Source: Pseudomonas sp. SST3 (GTDB lineage Bacteria; Pseudomonadota; Gammaproteobacteria; Pseudomonadales; Pseudomonadaceae). From it: 64,000 nt of DNA. The position numbers and the translations under genes were made by a program. Positions 55,768 through 63,814 of this stretch are shown here, in pieces. Under the pieces are notes generated by a model. The model did no database searches. It saw only the letters and a list, made by a program, of their open reading frames with translations, and was not told the origin of the DNA. The number at the start of each line of letters is the position of its first letter. Positions within the stretch are counted from its first letter, which is position 1. The DNA lies in assembly GCF_003325755.1 (NCBI RefSeq), contig NZ_QORI02000001.1:124001-188000 (forward strand). Reading direction: 5' to 3'.

Positions 55768-56685
55768 ATGAACAAACGAGTCAACTGGAGCGGCGTGTTT
55801 CCTGCCGTTACTACCCAATTCAATAACGATTTTTCCATCAACCTGGAAGAAACCCACAAGGTCATTTCCAATGTGATTCGCGACGGCGTGTCGGGGCTGG
55901 TCGTATGCGGCTCGGTCGGGGAGAACACCTCGCTGACTACCGAAGAGAAAATCGCGGTCACCGAGGTCGCGGTGGACGCCTCCAAGGGCCGTGTGCCGGT
56001 GATCTGCGGCGTAGCCGAGTTCACCAGTGTGCAGGCGGCGAAGGTAGCGAACGCAGTTAAAAAGGTCGGCGTCGACGGCGTGATGCTGATGCCGGCCCTG
56101 GTCTACGGCTCCAAGCCATTCGAGACCGCCGAGCACTATCGCTACGTGGCGAAGAATGCCGACGTGCCGCTGATGGTCTACAACAACCCGCCGATCTACA
56201 AAAACGACGTCACCCCCGACATCCTCATCTCGCTGTCCGATTGCGACAACGTGGTCTGCTTCAAGGATTCCTCCGGCGACACCCGCCGCTTCATCGACGT
56301 GCGCAACGAAGTGGGCGACCGCTTCGTGCTCTTCGCCGGCCTCGACGACGTGGTGCTGGAAAGCATCGCGGTGGGGGCCGAGGGCTGGGTGTCGGGCATG
56401 TCCAACGTGTTCCCCAAGGAAGGCGAAACCATCTTCCGCCTGGCCAAGGCCGGTCGCTTCGCCGAAGCCATGCCGATATACGAGTGGCTGATGCCGATCC
56501 TCCACCTGGACGCCCGCGCCGACCTGGTGCAGTGCATCAAACTGTGTGAAGCCATCGCCGGTCGCGGCAGCGCCCTGACCCGCCCGCCACGCCTGGCCCT
56601 GCCGGACGCTGATCGCCAATACGTAGAGAAGATCATGGCCAAGGCCATGGCCAACCGCCCGACACTGCCCGACGTGGGCCTGTGA
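55768..56685 (+). CDS. Pyrroline-4-hydroxy-2-carboxylate deaminase (DHDPS family)
   Basis: The 305-residue aldolase-fold enzyme shows the DHDPS family pattern: GVFPAVTTQFNNDFSINLEE, GLVVCGSVGENTSLT, the Tyr in LMVYNNPP and the Schiff-base lysine in NVVCFKDSSGDTRRF. In hydroxyproline pathways this class deaminates and dehydrates pyrroline-4-hydroxy-2-carboxylate to alpha-ketoglutarate semialdehyde (LhpC/HypD role); that assignment comes from gene context. The next enzyme, the semialdehyde dehydrogenase, is not in the window. Confidence 0.88.
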   Translation: MNKRVNWSGVFPAVTTQFNNDFSINLEETHKVISNVIRDGVSGLVVCGSVGENTSLTTEEKIAVTEVAVDASKGRVPVICGVAEFTSVQAAKVANAVKKVGVDGVMLMPALVYGSKPFETAEHYRYVAKNADVPLMVYNNPPIYKNDVTPDILISLSDCDNVVCFKDSSGDTRRFIDVRNEVGDRFVLFAGLDDVVLESIAVGAEGWVSGMSNVFPKEGETIFRLAKAGRFAEAMPIYEWLMPILHLDARADLVQCIKLCEAIAGRGSALTRPPRLALPDADRQYVEKIMAKAMANRPTLPDVGL

Positions 56686-56714
56686 CCTTTCTCGCAACTG
56701 CCGCAACCTGCCTG

Positions 56715-56730
56715 CGCCGCCTCTGCGGCG
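56715..56730 (+). repeat. Intercistronic hairpin, deaminase to TRAP binding protein
   Basis: CGCCGC (56715-56720) pairs with GCGGCG (56725-56730) over a 4-base loop, about 30 bases before the TRAP gene. It may set relative transcript levels in the operon. Confidence 0.4.
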
Positions 56731-56757
56731 GGGCCGTCTGACTCGAGAGGTTTCGCC

Positions 56758-57807
56758 ATGCAACTGAAAAAAGCCCACCTGATCGCCGCGCTCGGCCTGA
56801 CGCTCGCCTGCACCGGCACACACGCCGCCGAGACCTACACGGTGCCGACCTCGGTTCCTGAAGGCAGCTTCTTCTTCGAGAACTTCCTGGTCCGCTTCGC
56901 CAAGAACGCCGATCTGCTCACCGACGGTGAAGTGAAGATTCGTCCCGTCGGCGCAGGCGTAATCGTTCCGGCGCTTCAGGTGTTCGAATCGGTGCAGAAC
57001 GGGGTGCTCAAAGCCGGGCATTCCACCTCCACCTATCTGGTCAATCAGGACCCGCTCAACAATGTCTTCGCCAGTTATCCCGGCGGCATGTCTGGCGAGG
57101 AAACACTGTCCTGGCTTTACGAGGGCAACGGCCTGAAATACCTGCAGGAATTTCGCGAGAAGGAGATGGGCCTGCACTCGATGGTGGTAGGGGTCGGCAG
57201 CACCGAGATCCTGGCTCATGCGAACAAGAAGATCGAGAAGCTGGAGGACTTCAAGGGCGTCAAATACCGCACGGCGGGCGCCTGGGCGGAGGTGGTCAAG
57301 CAGGTCGGCGCATCGCCGACGGTGGTGCCGCCGGGCGAGATCTACACCTTGCTCCAGCGCAAGGGAGTGGATGCTGTGGAATGGGCAACACCCGGCGCCA
57401 ACCTCACCGAGGGCTTCCATGAAGTCGCGCCTTACATCCTCACGCCCGGCGTGCACCAGCCATCGTTCGTCTGGGAATTTTTCATGACCAACGAGAGCTG
57501 GGAAGCGCTGGACAAGGACGTCCAGGACAAGCTCGAAGCGGCGGCCAAACTGACGACCATGCAGAGCTACTTCCATTTCCTCGATGCCGATATGAAAGCC
57601 ATGCAGACCTACAAGGACGCAGGTATTGAAATCCTCCGGCTCGACCCGGCGGCCATCGAGGAGCTGGCCAAGCGCGGCAATCAACTGGTCAGCTCGCAGA
57701 TCGAAGCACGCAAGTCAGGCGAAACCGACGCGAAGGCGATCCTCAAGGATTACCAGGACTACATGCAGCGCTGGTCCAATAACTCGTCCTACCTGTACCG
57801 CCACTGA
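56758..57807 (+). CDS. TRAP transporter substrate-binding protein (DctP type)
   Basis: The 349-residue periplasmic protein has a signal peptide (MQLKKAHLIAALGLTLACTGTHA) and DctP-family motifs, including FRYRTAG-like FKGVKYRTAGAWAEVVKQVGASPTVVPPGEIYTLLQRKGVDAVEW. The conserved arginine in that segment would bind a carboxylate. Given the operon, a hydroxyproline or hydroxy-amino acid is the probable ligand. It is followed by the hairpin at 57817 and the two membrane subunits. Confidence 0.92.
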   Translation: MQLKKAHLIAALGLTLACTGTHAAETYTVPTSVPEGSFFFENFLVRFAKNADLLTDGEVKIRPVGAGVIVPALQVFESVQNGVLKAGHSTSTYLVNQDPLNNVFASYPGGMSGEETLSWLYEGNGLKYLQEFREKEMGLHSMVVGVGSTEILAHANKKIEKLEDFKGVKYRTAGAWAEVVKQVGASPTVVPPGEIYTLLQRKGVDAVEWATPGANLTEGFHEVAPYILTPGVHQPSFVWEFFMTNESWEALDKDVQDKLEAAAKLTTMQSYFHFLDADMKAMQTYKDAGIEILRLDPAAIEELAKRGNQLVSSQIEARKSGETDAKAILKDYQDYMQRWSNNSSYLYRH

Positions 57808-57816
57808 GTAACGCCT

Positions 57817-57838
57817 CCGGCCGCCTCAGTGCGGCCGG
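57817..57838 (+). repeat. Strong intercistronic hairpin after the TRAP binding-protein gene
   Basis: CCGGCCGC (57817-57824) pairs perfectly with GCGGCCGG (57831-57838) over a 6-base loop, ten bases past the dctP-like stop. Such hairpins commonly protect the binding-protein mRNA so that it is more abundant than the membrane subunits. Confidence 0.55.
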
Positions 57839-57850
57839 CCTGGAGGTTCG

Positions 57851-58360
57851 ATGAAGCGCAACTATTTCGACTGGCCAGCCAACGCCCTGCTCTGGGTGGC
57901 GGCGGCGATGGCCGTCTTGCTGGTCCTGGCGATGATGCTGGAAGTGTTTTCGCGTTACGTGCTGAACGCACCGACGCTTTGGGCCTTCGACATCTCTTAC
58001 ATGCTCAATGGCGCGATGTTCATCCTCGGCTGCGCCTATGCCTTGAAGATCGACGCTCACGTGCGCATCGATTTTCTCGCCTCTCGACTCAAACCGGCCA
58101 TTCAACGCTGGATCAACGGCGGCTTCTACCTGTTCTTGTTCGCACCGATTCTTGGCGCGCTGACCTGGACCGCCGGCAAGCGTACCTGGCACGCCTTCGT
58201 CACCGCCGAAGTGGAGCACGTTAGTCCCTGGGCGCCGCTGATCTGGCCGTTCTACAGCGCCCTGGCCATCGGCCTGGCGGCGCTGACCCTGCAAGTCGTG
58301 ATCGAGGCGTACCGCTACCTCACCGACCAGAAGCAGCCCAGCGGGGGATTGCCGGAATGA
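57851..58360 (+). CDS. TRAP transporter small permease (DctQ type)
   Basis: The 169-residue, four-helix membrane subunit shows NALLWVAAAMAVLLVLAMMLEVFSRYVLNAPTLWAFDISYMLNGAMFILGCAYALKIDAHVRIDF, typical of DctQ. It overlaps the large permease gene by four bases. It stabilises the transporter core with DctM. Confidence 0.93.
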   Translation: MKRNYFDWPANALLWVAAAMAVLLVLAMMLEVFSRYVLNAPTLWAFDISYMLNGAMFILGCAYALKIDAHVRIDFLASRLKPAIQRWINGGFYLFLFAPILGALTWTAGKRTWHAFVTAEVEHVSPWAPLIWPFYSALAIGLAALTLQVVIEAYRYLTDQKQPSGGLPE

Positions 58361-59667
58361 TGGATTACATACCGCTGCTGATGTTCGCGCTGCTGTTCGT
58401 CTTCATCTTTCTCGGCATTCCGGTTTCCTTTTCGCTGATCACGGTTTCGGCGCTGTTCGGCCTGCTGCTGTTCGGCGAGAACATCTTCCAGCAAATGTTC
58501 GGTTCGCTGCTGCAGGCCTCGACCAACTTTTCGCTCTCCGCGATCCCGCTGTTCGTGCTGATGGGCGCAATCCTCGAGCGCAGCGGCCTGGCCCGGCGGT
58601 TGTACGAAGCACTGCAGCTGTGGCTTGGAGGCTTTTCCGGTGGCTTGGCGATGTCGACCATGCTCATGTGCGGCATTTTCGCCGCCAGCTCGGGCATCGT
58701 CGGCGCGGTGGAAATCGTCGTCGGCATGATGGCCATTCCGGCGATGAGCAAATACCGCTACGACCGCTCGCTGATCGCCGGCACCATCTGCGCAGGCGGC
58801 TCGCTCGGCACCATCATTCCGCCGTCGGTGATCGTCGTGGTGTACGCCTCGATGGCGCAGCTATCCATCGGGCAACTGTTCGCCGCGACGTTGATTCCCG
58901 GCGTGCTGATGATGCTGTTGTTCCTTCTCTATATAGGCGTGCGCTGCTGGATCACCCCGGCGTTGGCACCCGCCGTGCCGGCGATGCAGGCCACGCCGCT
59001 GATGGAAAAACTGACGATCACGCTCAAGGCGCTGATTCCGCCGTTCCTGCTGATCTTCGCCGTGCTCGGCTCGATGCTCGCCGGGATCGCCTCACCCACC
59101 GAATCCGCGGCGGTCGGTGCTTTCGGTGCGGCCTTGCTGGCGCTGTGCTTTCGCGAACTGACCGTACGGCGGCTGATCGAGGCGCTGGTCTCGACCATCA
59201 CCATCACTGCCATGATCATGCTGATCGTTACCGGCGGCACCATGTTCACCGCGATCTTCGCCGCCAGCGGCGGTGGCTGGATGCTCGCCGACTTCATGGG
59301 CGAAATGGACCTGAGCCCGTATTGGCTGATCCTGGCGCTAATGTTCATCGTGCTGATCGCCGGCATGGTGCTGGACTGGATCTCTATCGTGCTGATCTTC
59401 GTACCGATCTTCATGCCGTTGGTGAAGCTGGCAGGGATCGATCCGATCTGGTTCGCGGTGATGTTCATGGTAGTGGTACAGACGGCTTACCTGACGCCGC
59501 CGCTGGCGCCGTCGATCTTTTACCTGCGTTCGATCGCGCCGCCGGACATGAGCTACGGTCACATGTACAAGGGCGTGCTGCCGTTCATCGCCATCCAGCT
59601 GCTGCTGTTCCTGATCATTCTTGCCGTGCCGAGCATCGCCACCTGGCTGCCGCGGCAACTGTTCTGA
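58357..59667 (+). CDS. TRAP transporter large permease (DctM type)
   Basis: The 436-residue sodium-coupled transporter subunit has about 12 helices with the DctM motifs GIVGAVEIVVGMMAIPAMSKYRYDRSLIAGTICAGGSLGTIIPPSVIVVVYASMAQLSIGQLFAATLIPG and IASPTESAAVGAFGAAL. It follows DctQ directly and precedes the reductase gene by 34 bases. Together the three subunits likely import a hydroxyproline or related compound. Confidence 0.95.
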   Translation: MMDYIPLLMFALLFVFIFLGIPVSFSLITVSALFGLLLFGENIFQQMFGSLLQASTNFSLSAIPLFVLMGAILERSGLARRLYEALQLWLGGFSGGLAMSTMLMCGIFAASSGIVGAVEIVVGMMAIPAMSKYRYDRSLIAGTICAGGSLGTIIPPSVIVVVYASMAQLSIGQLFAATLIPGVLMMLLFLLYIGVRCWITPALAPAVPAMQATPLMEKLTITLKALIPPFLLIFAVLGSMLAGIASPTESAAVGAFGAALLALCFRELTVRRLIEALVSTITITAMIMLIVTGGTMFTAIFAASGGGWMLADFMGEMDLSPYWLILALMFIVLIAGMVLDWISIVLIFVPIFMPLVKLAGIDPIWFAVMFMVVVQTAYLTPPLAPSIFYLRSIAPPDMSYGHMYKGVLPFIAIQLLLFLIILAVPSIATWLPRQLF

Positions 59668-59701
59668 ACCTGCCATCCCCGATTCGTTAGAGGAGAAACG
59701 C

Positions 59702-60715
59702 ATGGCCCACTTAACACTGGACGAAGTACGCGATCTCGCGCAGCGCATCCTGCGCCAGCACGGATTCGCCGAACCTTATGCCGTAGCGATCGCCGACAGC
59801 ATGGTCGCGGCGGAGCGTGACGAGTGTAAATCCCACGGCATCTACCGCCTGCTGGGCTGCATCGGCACTCTGAAGGCCGGCAAGGTCGATCCCGATGCGG
59901 TGCCCGAGGTCGTCGACCACGCCCCATCCATCGTGCGGGTCGATGCAAAGGGCGGCTTTGCTCAGGTGCCGTTCCAGGCCGGGTTACCGGTGCTGGTGGA
60001 TAAGGCGAGGCAGCAAGGCATCGCACTCATGGCAATCAACAACTGCGTGCACTTCTCAGCGCTCTGGGCGGAAATGGAGTTGCTGACCGCCGCCGGCCTG
60101 GTTGCGCTGGCCTGCACGCCAAGCCATGCCTGGGTCGCACCCGCTGGCGGCCGCAAGCCGGTGTTTGGCACCAACCCGATCGCCTTCGGTTGGCCGCGTG
60201 CCGGAAAGCTGCCGTTCATCTTCGACTTCGCCACCAGCGCCGTCGCGCGCGGCGAAATCGAACTGCATCGCCGAGCAGGCAAGCCAATTCCAGAGGGCTG
60301 GGGAATCGACGCGGACGGTCAGGCAACCACCGATGCCGCCGAGGCGCTCAATGGCGCCATGCTGACGTTCGGCGGCCACAAGGGCTCAGCCCTGGCGGCC
60401 ATGGTCGAACTGCTGGCCGGCCCGCTGATTGGCGACATGACCAGTCAGGAGTCACTGAGCTTCGATGCGGGCACCAAATCGGCGCCCTTTGGCGGGGAGC
60501 TGATCATCGTCATCGATCCGAAACGAATGCTGGGCGACGCCGCCGACGAGCATCTGGCGCGTGCCGAGACGATGTTCGAGTCCATTCAGGGGCAAGGCGC
60601 TCGGTTGCCCTCACAACGGCGCTACGAGGCCCGCGAGCGGACCCTGCGCGACGGTGTGGACATACCCGACGCGCTGCACGCCGATCTCATGGCATTGCTG
60701 GAGCAACCCGCATGA
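59702..60715 (+). CDS. Delta1-pyrroline-2-carboxylate reductase (Ldh family)
   Basis: The 337-residue NAD(P)H-dependent reductase belongs to the malate/L-lactate dehydrogenase-like (DpkA) family: LTLDEVRDLAQRILRQHGFAEPYAVAIADSMVAAERDECKSHGIYRL at the N-terminus, the catalytic histidine in DECKSHGIYRL, and GTNPIAFGWPRAGKLPFIFDFATSAVARGEIELHRRAGKPIPEGW. It reduces pyrroline-2-carboxylate to L-proline, completing the 3-hydroxyproline routes of the AcnX and racemase-family proteins. ATG 59702 follows GAGGAGAAACGC. Confidence 0.87.
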   Translation: MAHLTLDEVRDLAQRILRQHGFAEPYAVAIADSMVAAERDECKSHGIYRLLGCIGTLKAGKVDPDAVPEVVDHAPSIVRVDAKGGFAQVPFQAGLPVLVDKARQQGIALMAINNCVHFSALWAEMELLTAAGLVALACTPSHAWVAPAGGRKPVFGTNPIAFGWPRAGKLPFIFDFATSAVARGEIELHRRAGKPIPEGWGIDADGQATTDAAEALNGAMLTFGGHKGSALAAMVELLAGPLIGDMTSQESLSFDAGTKSAPFGGELIIVIDPKRMLGDAADEHLARAETMFESIQGQGARLPSQRRYEARERTLRDGVDIPDALHADLMALLEQPA

Positions 60716-60753
60716 GCCGGCGCGGCCCGTGTCGACGGCCGGTGTGACGCTCG

Positions 60754-60948
60754 TTAGCGACACTCTGCCGAGGGCGGTAACAGCGGACTGGCAATCATCA
60801 GATCGGGAAACTCCACCAATTGCGCATGCAGCTGGCGCTGCTCGTCATAACTTTCGATGGCGCGGCGAAAGTACATGCGACGCTCATCCTGCTGCTTGCG
60901 GCGGGCACGGGCATCGAGGTTGACATAGGTTTCGCGGTGCTGGGCCAT
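60754..60948 (-). CDS. Small hypothetical protein, PA3496-like
   Basis: The 64-residue, very charged protein begins MAQHRETYVNLDARARRKQQDERRMYFRRAIESYDEQRQLHAQL. ATG 60948 is preceded by GGGAGTTCAGC. The RRMYFRRAIE pattern resembles small PA3496-type proteins of pseudomonads, without certainty. It lies at the junction of the hydroxyproline cluster with the rpiR gene. Confidence 0.5.
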   Translation of the reverse strand: MAQHRETYVNLDARARRKQQDERRMYFRRAIESYDEQRQLHAQLVEFPDLMIASPLLPPSAECR

Positions 60949-61062
60949 GCTGAACTCCCGAGAAGGGTACTGGGAGGCTCAGCATCGAAGCTATGGGTGA
61001 CGCTATGAGGACAGGCTGATGACGGTGCGATGACGCTCGACACGGCGCCATTTCGACCGGGC

Positions 61063-61929
61063 TCAGTCTTCGTGCGGCTTCACCGACTTGGGCGACAGGC
61101 GCAGGCTGCGCAGACTGCGCTTGACGCTCTTGAGGTGGTTCACCAAGCTCGGCCCGCGCGCCATGGCGACGCCCATCGCCAGTACATCGATGACCACCAG
61201 ATGGGCGATGCGCGAGGTCAGCGGCGTGTAGATTTCAGTGTCTTCCTGGACGTCGATGGCCAGGTTGATGGTTGCGAGCTCCGCCAGTGGCGTCTGACTC
61301 GGGCAGAGCGTGATCAGCGTGGCGCCGGTTTCGCGCACGACGTTGGCTGTGATCAGCAAGTCCTTTGAACGTCCCGACTGGGAGATGCAGATCGCCACGT
61401 CGGTGGGCTTCAGCGTGACCGCCGACATCGCCTGCATATGCGGATCGGAATACGCCGCCGCACTGAGCAGCAGGCGGAAGAATTTGTGCTGAGCGTCGGT
61501 GGCCACTGCGCCGGACGCGCCGAAGCCGTAGAACTCCACCCGCTCCGCCTTGGCCATGGCCGCGACCGCACGCTCCAGCGCGTCAGAGTCCAGTTTCTCG
61601 CGCACTTCCATCAGGGTATGCAGGGTGGTGTCGAAGATCTTCAGCGCGAAGTCAGTGATCGAATCGTTCTCGCTGATGGCGAACTGGCCGAAGCTGGCCC
61701 CGGCGGCGAGGCTCTGCGCCAGCTTCAATTTCAGGTCCTGGAATCCCAGGCAGCCAATGGCCCGGCAGAAGCGCACGATCGTCGGCTCGCTGACACCCAC
61801 CACGTGGGCCAGGTCGGCCATGGAACTGTGCATCACGGCGGCTGGATCGAGGAGCACATGGTCGGCCACCTTCAGCTCCGACTTACGTAGCGAACTTCTC
61901 GATTGAGCGATGTGTTGCAGCAGATTCAC
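61063..61929 (-). CDS. RpiR/HexR-family transcriptional regulator
   Basis: The 288-residue regulator has an N-terminal RpiR helix-turn-helix (SSMADLAHVVGVSEPTIVRFCRAIGCLGFQDLKLKL, about residues 35-70) and a SIS sugar-phosphate domain (about residues 110-260, with FYGFGASGAVATDAQHKFFRL and AICISQSGRSKDLLITANV). It is divergent from zwf with a HexR-like operator between, so it likely represses zwf and responds to 2-keto-3-deoxy-6-phosphogluconate as HexR does. It corresponds to PA5438 by gene order. The canonical HexR of the pgl-eda operon may lie elsewhere. Confidence 0.88.
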   Translation of the reverse strand: MNLLQHIAQSRSSLRKSELKVADHVLLDPAAVMHSSMADLAHVVGVSEPTIVRFCRAIGCLGFQDLKLKLAQSLAAGASFGQFAISENDSITDFALKIFDTTLHTLMEVREKLDSDALERAVAAMAKAERVEFYGFGASGAVATDAQHKFFRLLLSAAAYSDPHMQAMSAVTLKPTDVAICISQSGRSKDLLITANVVRETGATLITLCPSQTPLAELATINLAIDVQEDTEIYTPLTSRIAHLVVIDVLAMGVAMARGPSLVNHLKSVKRSLRSLRLSPKSVKPHED

Positions 61930-62020
61930 GTTCCGGACTCGCTATGATCAATACCTGGCAAGAGCGGTCGAACGCAGCGGGTGCGCTCGCATTCGTCCTT
62001 GCCGGCTGGGTGTAGTGGGC

Positions 62021-62037
62021 TTGTAGTTATACTACAA
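62021..62037 (+). promoter_or_regulatory. HexR-like operator of zwf
   Basis: TTGTAGTTATACTACAA is a perfect inverted repeat (TTGTAG/CTACAA, N5) matching the HexR consensus TTGT-N7-8-ACWACA. It sits 54 bases ahead of the zwf start, where it would overlap the promoter. Confidence 0.8.
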
Positions 62038-62090
62038 GGCTTGCAGCATCGCCCACCTTTGAGTCTGTTCACCTTCTGAGGAGTGACGCT

Positions 62091-63533
62091 GTGTCCATTT
62101 CCTGCGACATGCTGGTATTTGGCGGTACCGGCGACCTGGCGCTACATAAACTCATCCCTGCGCTCTACCACTTGCACCGTGAAAAGCGACTGCACGACGA
62201 CGTGCGCATACTCGCGATTTCCCGTCAGGATATCGATCGCAACGCCTATCTGAGCCTGGCCGAGCGCCATTGCCGCGCGGAAATCGCGCGCACCGACTTC
62301 GAGGCTGACATCTGGAAAGCGTTCAGTCAGCGTCTCGACTACTTCGCCATGGATGCCACCCAGCGGGGCGAGTTCGTCGGCCTCGCGCATCATCTCGGTC
62401 AAGCCGAGGGGCGCGTGCGGGTGCACTACCTGGCAACCGCGCCGAGCCTGTTCGAGCCCATTGCGTCCAACCTGGAAAGCGCAGGCCTTGCCGGGGAAGA
62501 CGCCCGCATCGTGCTGGAAAAGCCCATCGGTCATTCGCTGGATTCGGCGCTGGAAATCAACGAAGCGATCGGCGCGGTGTTCCCCGAGTCGCGGATCTAC
62601 CGAATCGATCATTACCTGGGCAAGGAAACCGTGCAGAACCTCATGGCGCTGCGCTTCGCCAACGCGCTGTTCGAGCCGATCTGGCGCAGCGGTCATATCG
62701 ACCATGTGCAGATCACCGTCGCCGAAACCCTCGGCGTCGAGAACCGCGGCAGCTACTACGACCACGCCGGCGCCATGCGCGATATGCTGCAGAATCATCT
62801 GCTGCAGCTGCTCTGCCTGGTGGCAATGGAGGCGCCGGTGCGTTTCGATGCCAAATCGATACGCGGCGAGAAGGTGAAGATCCTCGAAGCGCTCAAACCG
62901 ATCACCGGCAACGACGTGCAGGACAAGACGGTGCGCGGCCAGTACGGGGCGGGTCGTATCGGCGGACAGGACGTGCAGGCCTATTACTTCGAAAACGATG
63001 TCGATAACGACAGTGATACCGAAACCTTCGTCGCGGTGAAGGCCGAGATCGACAACTGGCGCTGGGCTGGCGTGCCCTTCTACTTGCGCACCGGCAAGCG
63101 CATGGCTCGCAAGCGCTCGGAGATCATCATCACCTTCAAGCAAGTGCCGCACATGCTTTTCACCAAGGGTGAGGTCAACCGGCTGGTGATCAGCCTGCAG
63201 CCGGAAGAGAGCATCAGCCTGCAACTGATGGCCAAGGCACCGGGCAAGGGCATGCAACTGGAGCCCGTCGAGCTGGACCTGAACCTGGCCAAGGCGTTCA
63301 GCAGCACGCGCCGTTGGGAGGCCTACGAGCGCTTGCTGCTGGACGTGATCGAAGGCGACTCGACCCTCTTCATGCGCCGCGACGAAGTGGAAGCCGCCTG
63401 GAACTGGGTCGACCCGATTTTGCGGGGCTGGCAGAGCCATTACCGCAAACCGAGACCCTATCCGGCCGGAACCGATGGTCCGGATCAGGCGCATCAGCTT
63501 ATCGAGCATCAGGGCCGCCGCTGGTGGCGCTGA
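62091..63533 (+). CDS. zwf: Glucose-6-phosphate 1-dehydrogenase
   Basis: The 480-residue enzyme oxidises glucose-6-phosphate to 6-phosphogluconolactone with NAD(P). Landmarks are the coenzyme site LVFGGTGDLALHKLIPALYHLH, with GGTGDL in place of the common GASGDL, and the catalytic RIDHYLGKETVQNLMALRFAN. The start is GTG 62091, preceded by GAGGAGTGACGCT. No pgl or eda gene follows, so this is the stand-alone zwf (PA5439-type), not the Entner-Doudoroff operon copy. Control by the divergent RpiR-type regulator is likely. Confidence 0.96.
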   Translation: MSISCDMLVFGGTGDLALHKLIPALYHLHREKRLHDDVRILAISRQDIDRNAYLSLAERHCRAEIARTDFEADIWKAFSQRLDYFAMDATQRGEFVGLAHHLGQAEGRVRVHYLATAPSLFEPIASNLESAGLAGEDARIVLEKPIGHSLDSALEINEAIGAVFPESRIYRIDHYLGKETVQNLMALRFANALFEPIWRSGHIDHVQITVAETLGVENRGSYYDHAGAMRDMLQNHLLQLLCLVAMEAPVRFDAKSIRGEKVKILEALKPITGNDVQDKTVRGQYGAGRIGGQDVQAYYFENDVDNDSDTETFVAVKAEIDNWRWAGVPFYLRTGKRMARKRSEIIITFKQVPHMLFTKGEVNRLVISLQPEESISLQLMAKAPGKGMQLEPVELDLNLAKAFSSTRRWEAYERLLLDVIEGDSTLFMRRDEVEAAWNWVDPILRGWQSHYRKPRPYPAGTDGPDQAHQLIEHQGRRWWR

Positions 63534-63548
63534 GGCCCTGACCGACCG

Positions 63549-63814
63549 TCAGAACACCGGCCGGATCCGTTCTAGCATGCGGGACAGAGCGGCTTGCTGC
63601 ATCTTGAAATAACTAATGCCGCAGCCGCCCACAACTATCCAGGGCAACTTGCCGGTATGGCGCCGAATCAACTCGCCATAAAAATTTCACTGAGTGCGAC
63701 GAAGTCGCCAATATCCGGAAACATGGGCCCGATATCAGCCGCCAATATCTTCGACAGATCACGGTAGTTCAGCAGAGGAATTTTGGCGCATTCAGCGGCC
63801 CAACTTCCGTTACT
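63549..63814 (-). pseudogene. Broken gene of unknown family, downstream of zwf
   Basis: Minus-strand pieces KIPLLNYRDLSKILAADIGPMFPDIGDFVALSEIF and GELIRRHTGKLPWIVVGGCGISYFKMQQAALSRMLERIRPVF look like one protein interrupted by loss of one T in the run at 63680-63684. I do not recognise the family and no start is found; another interruption lies near 63815. It could be a decayed gene or a sequencing error. Confidence 0.45.
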
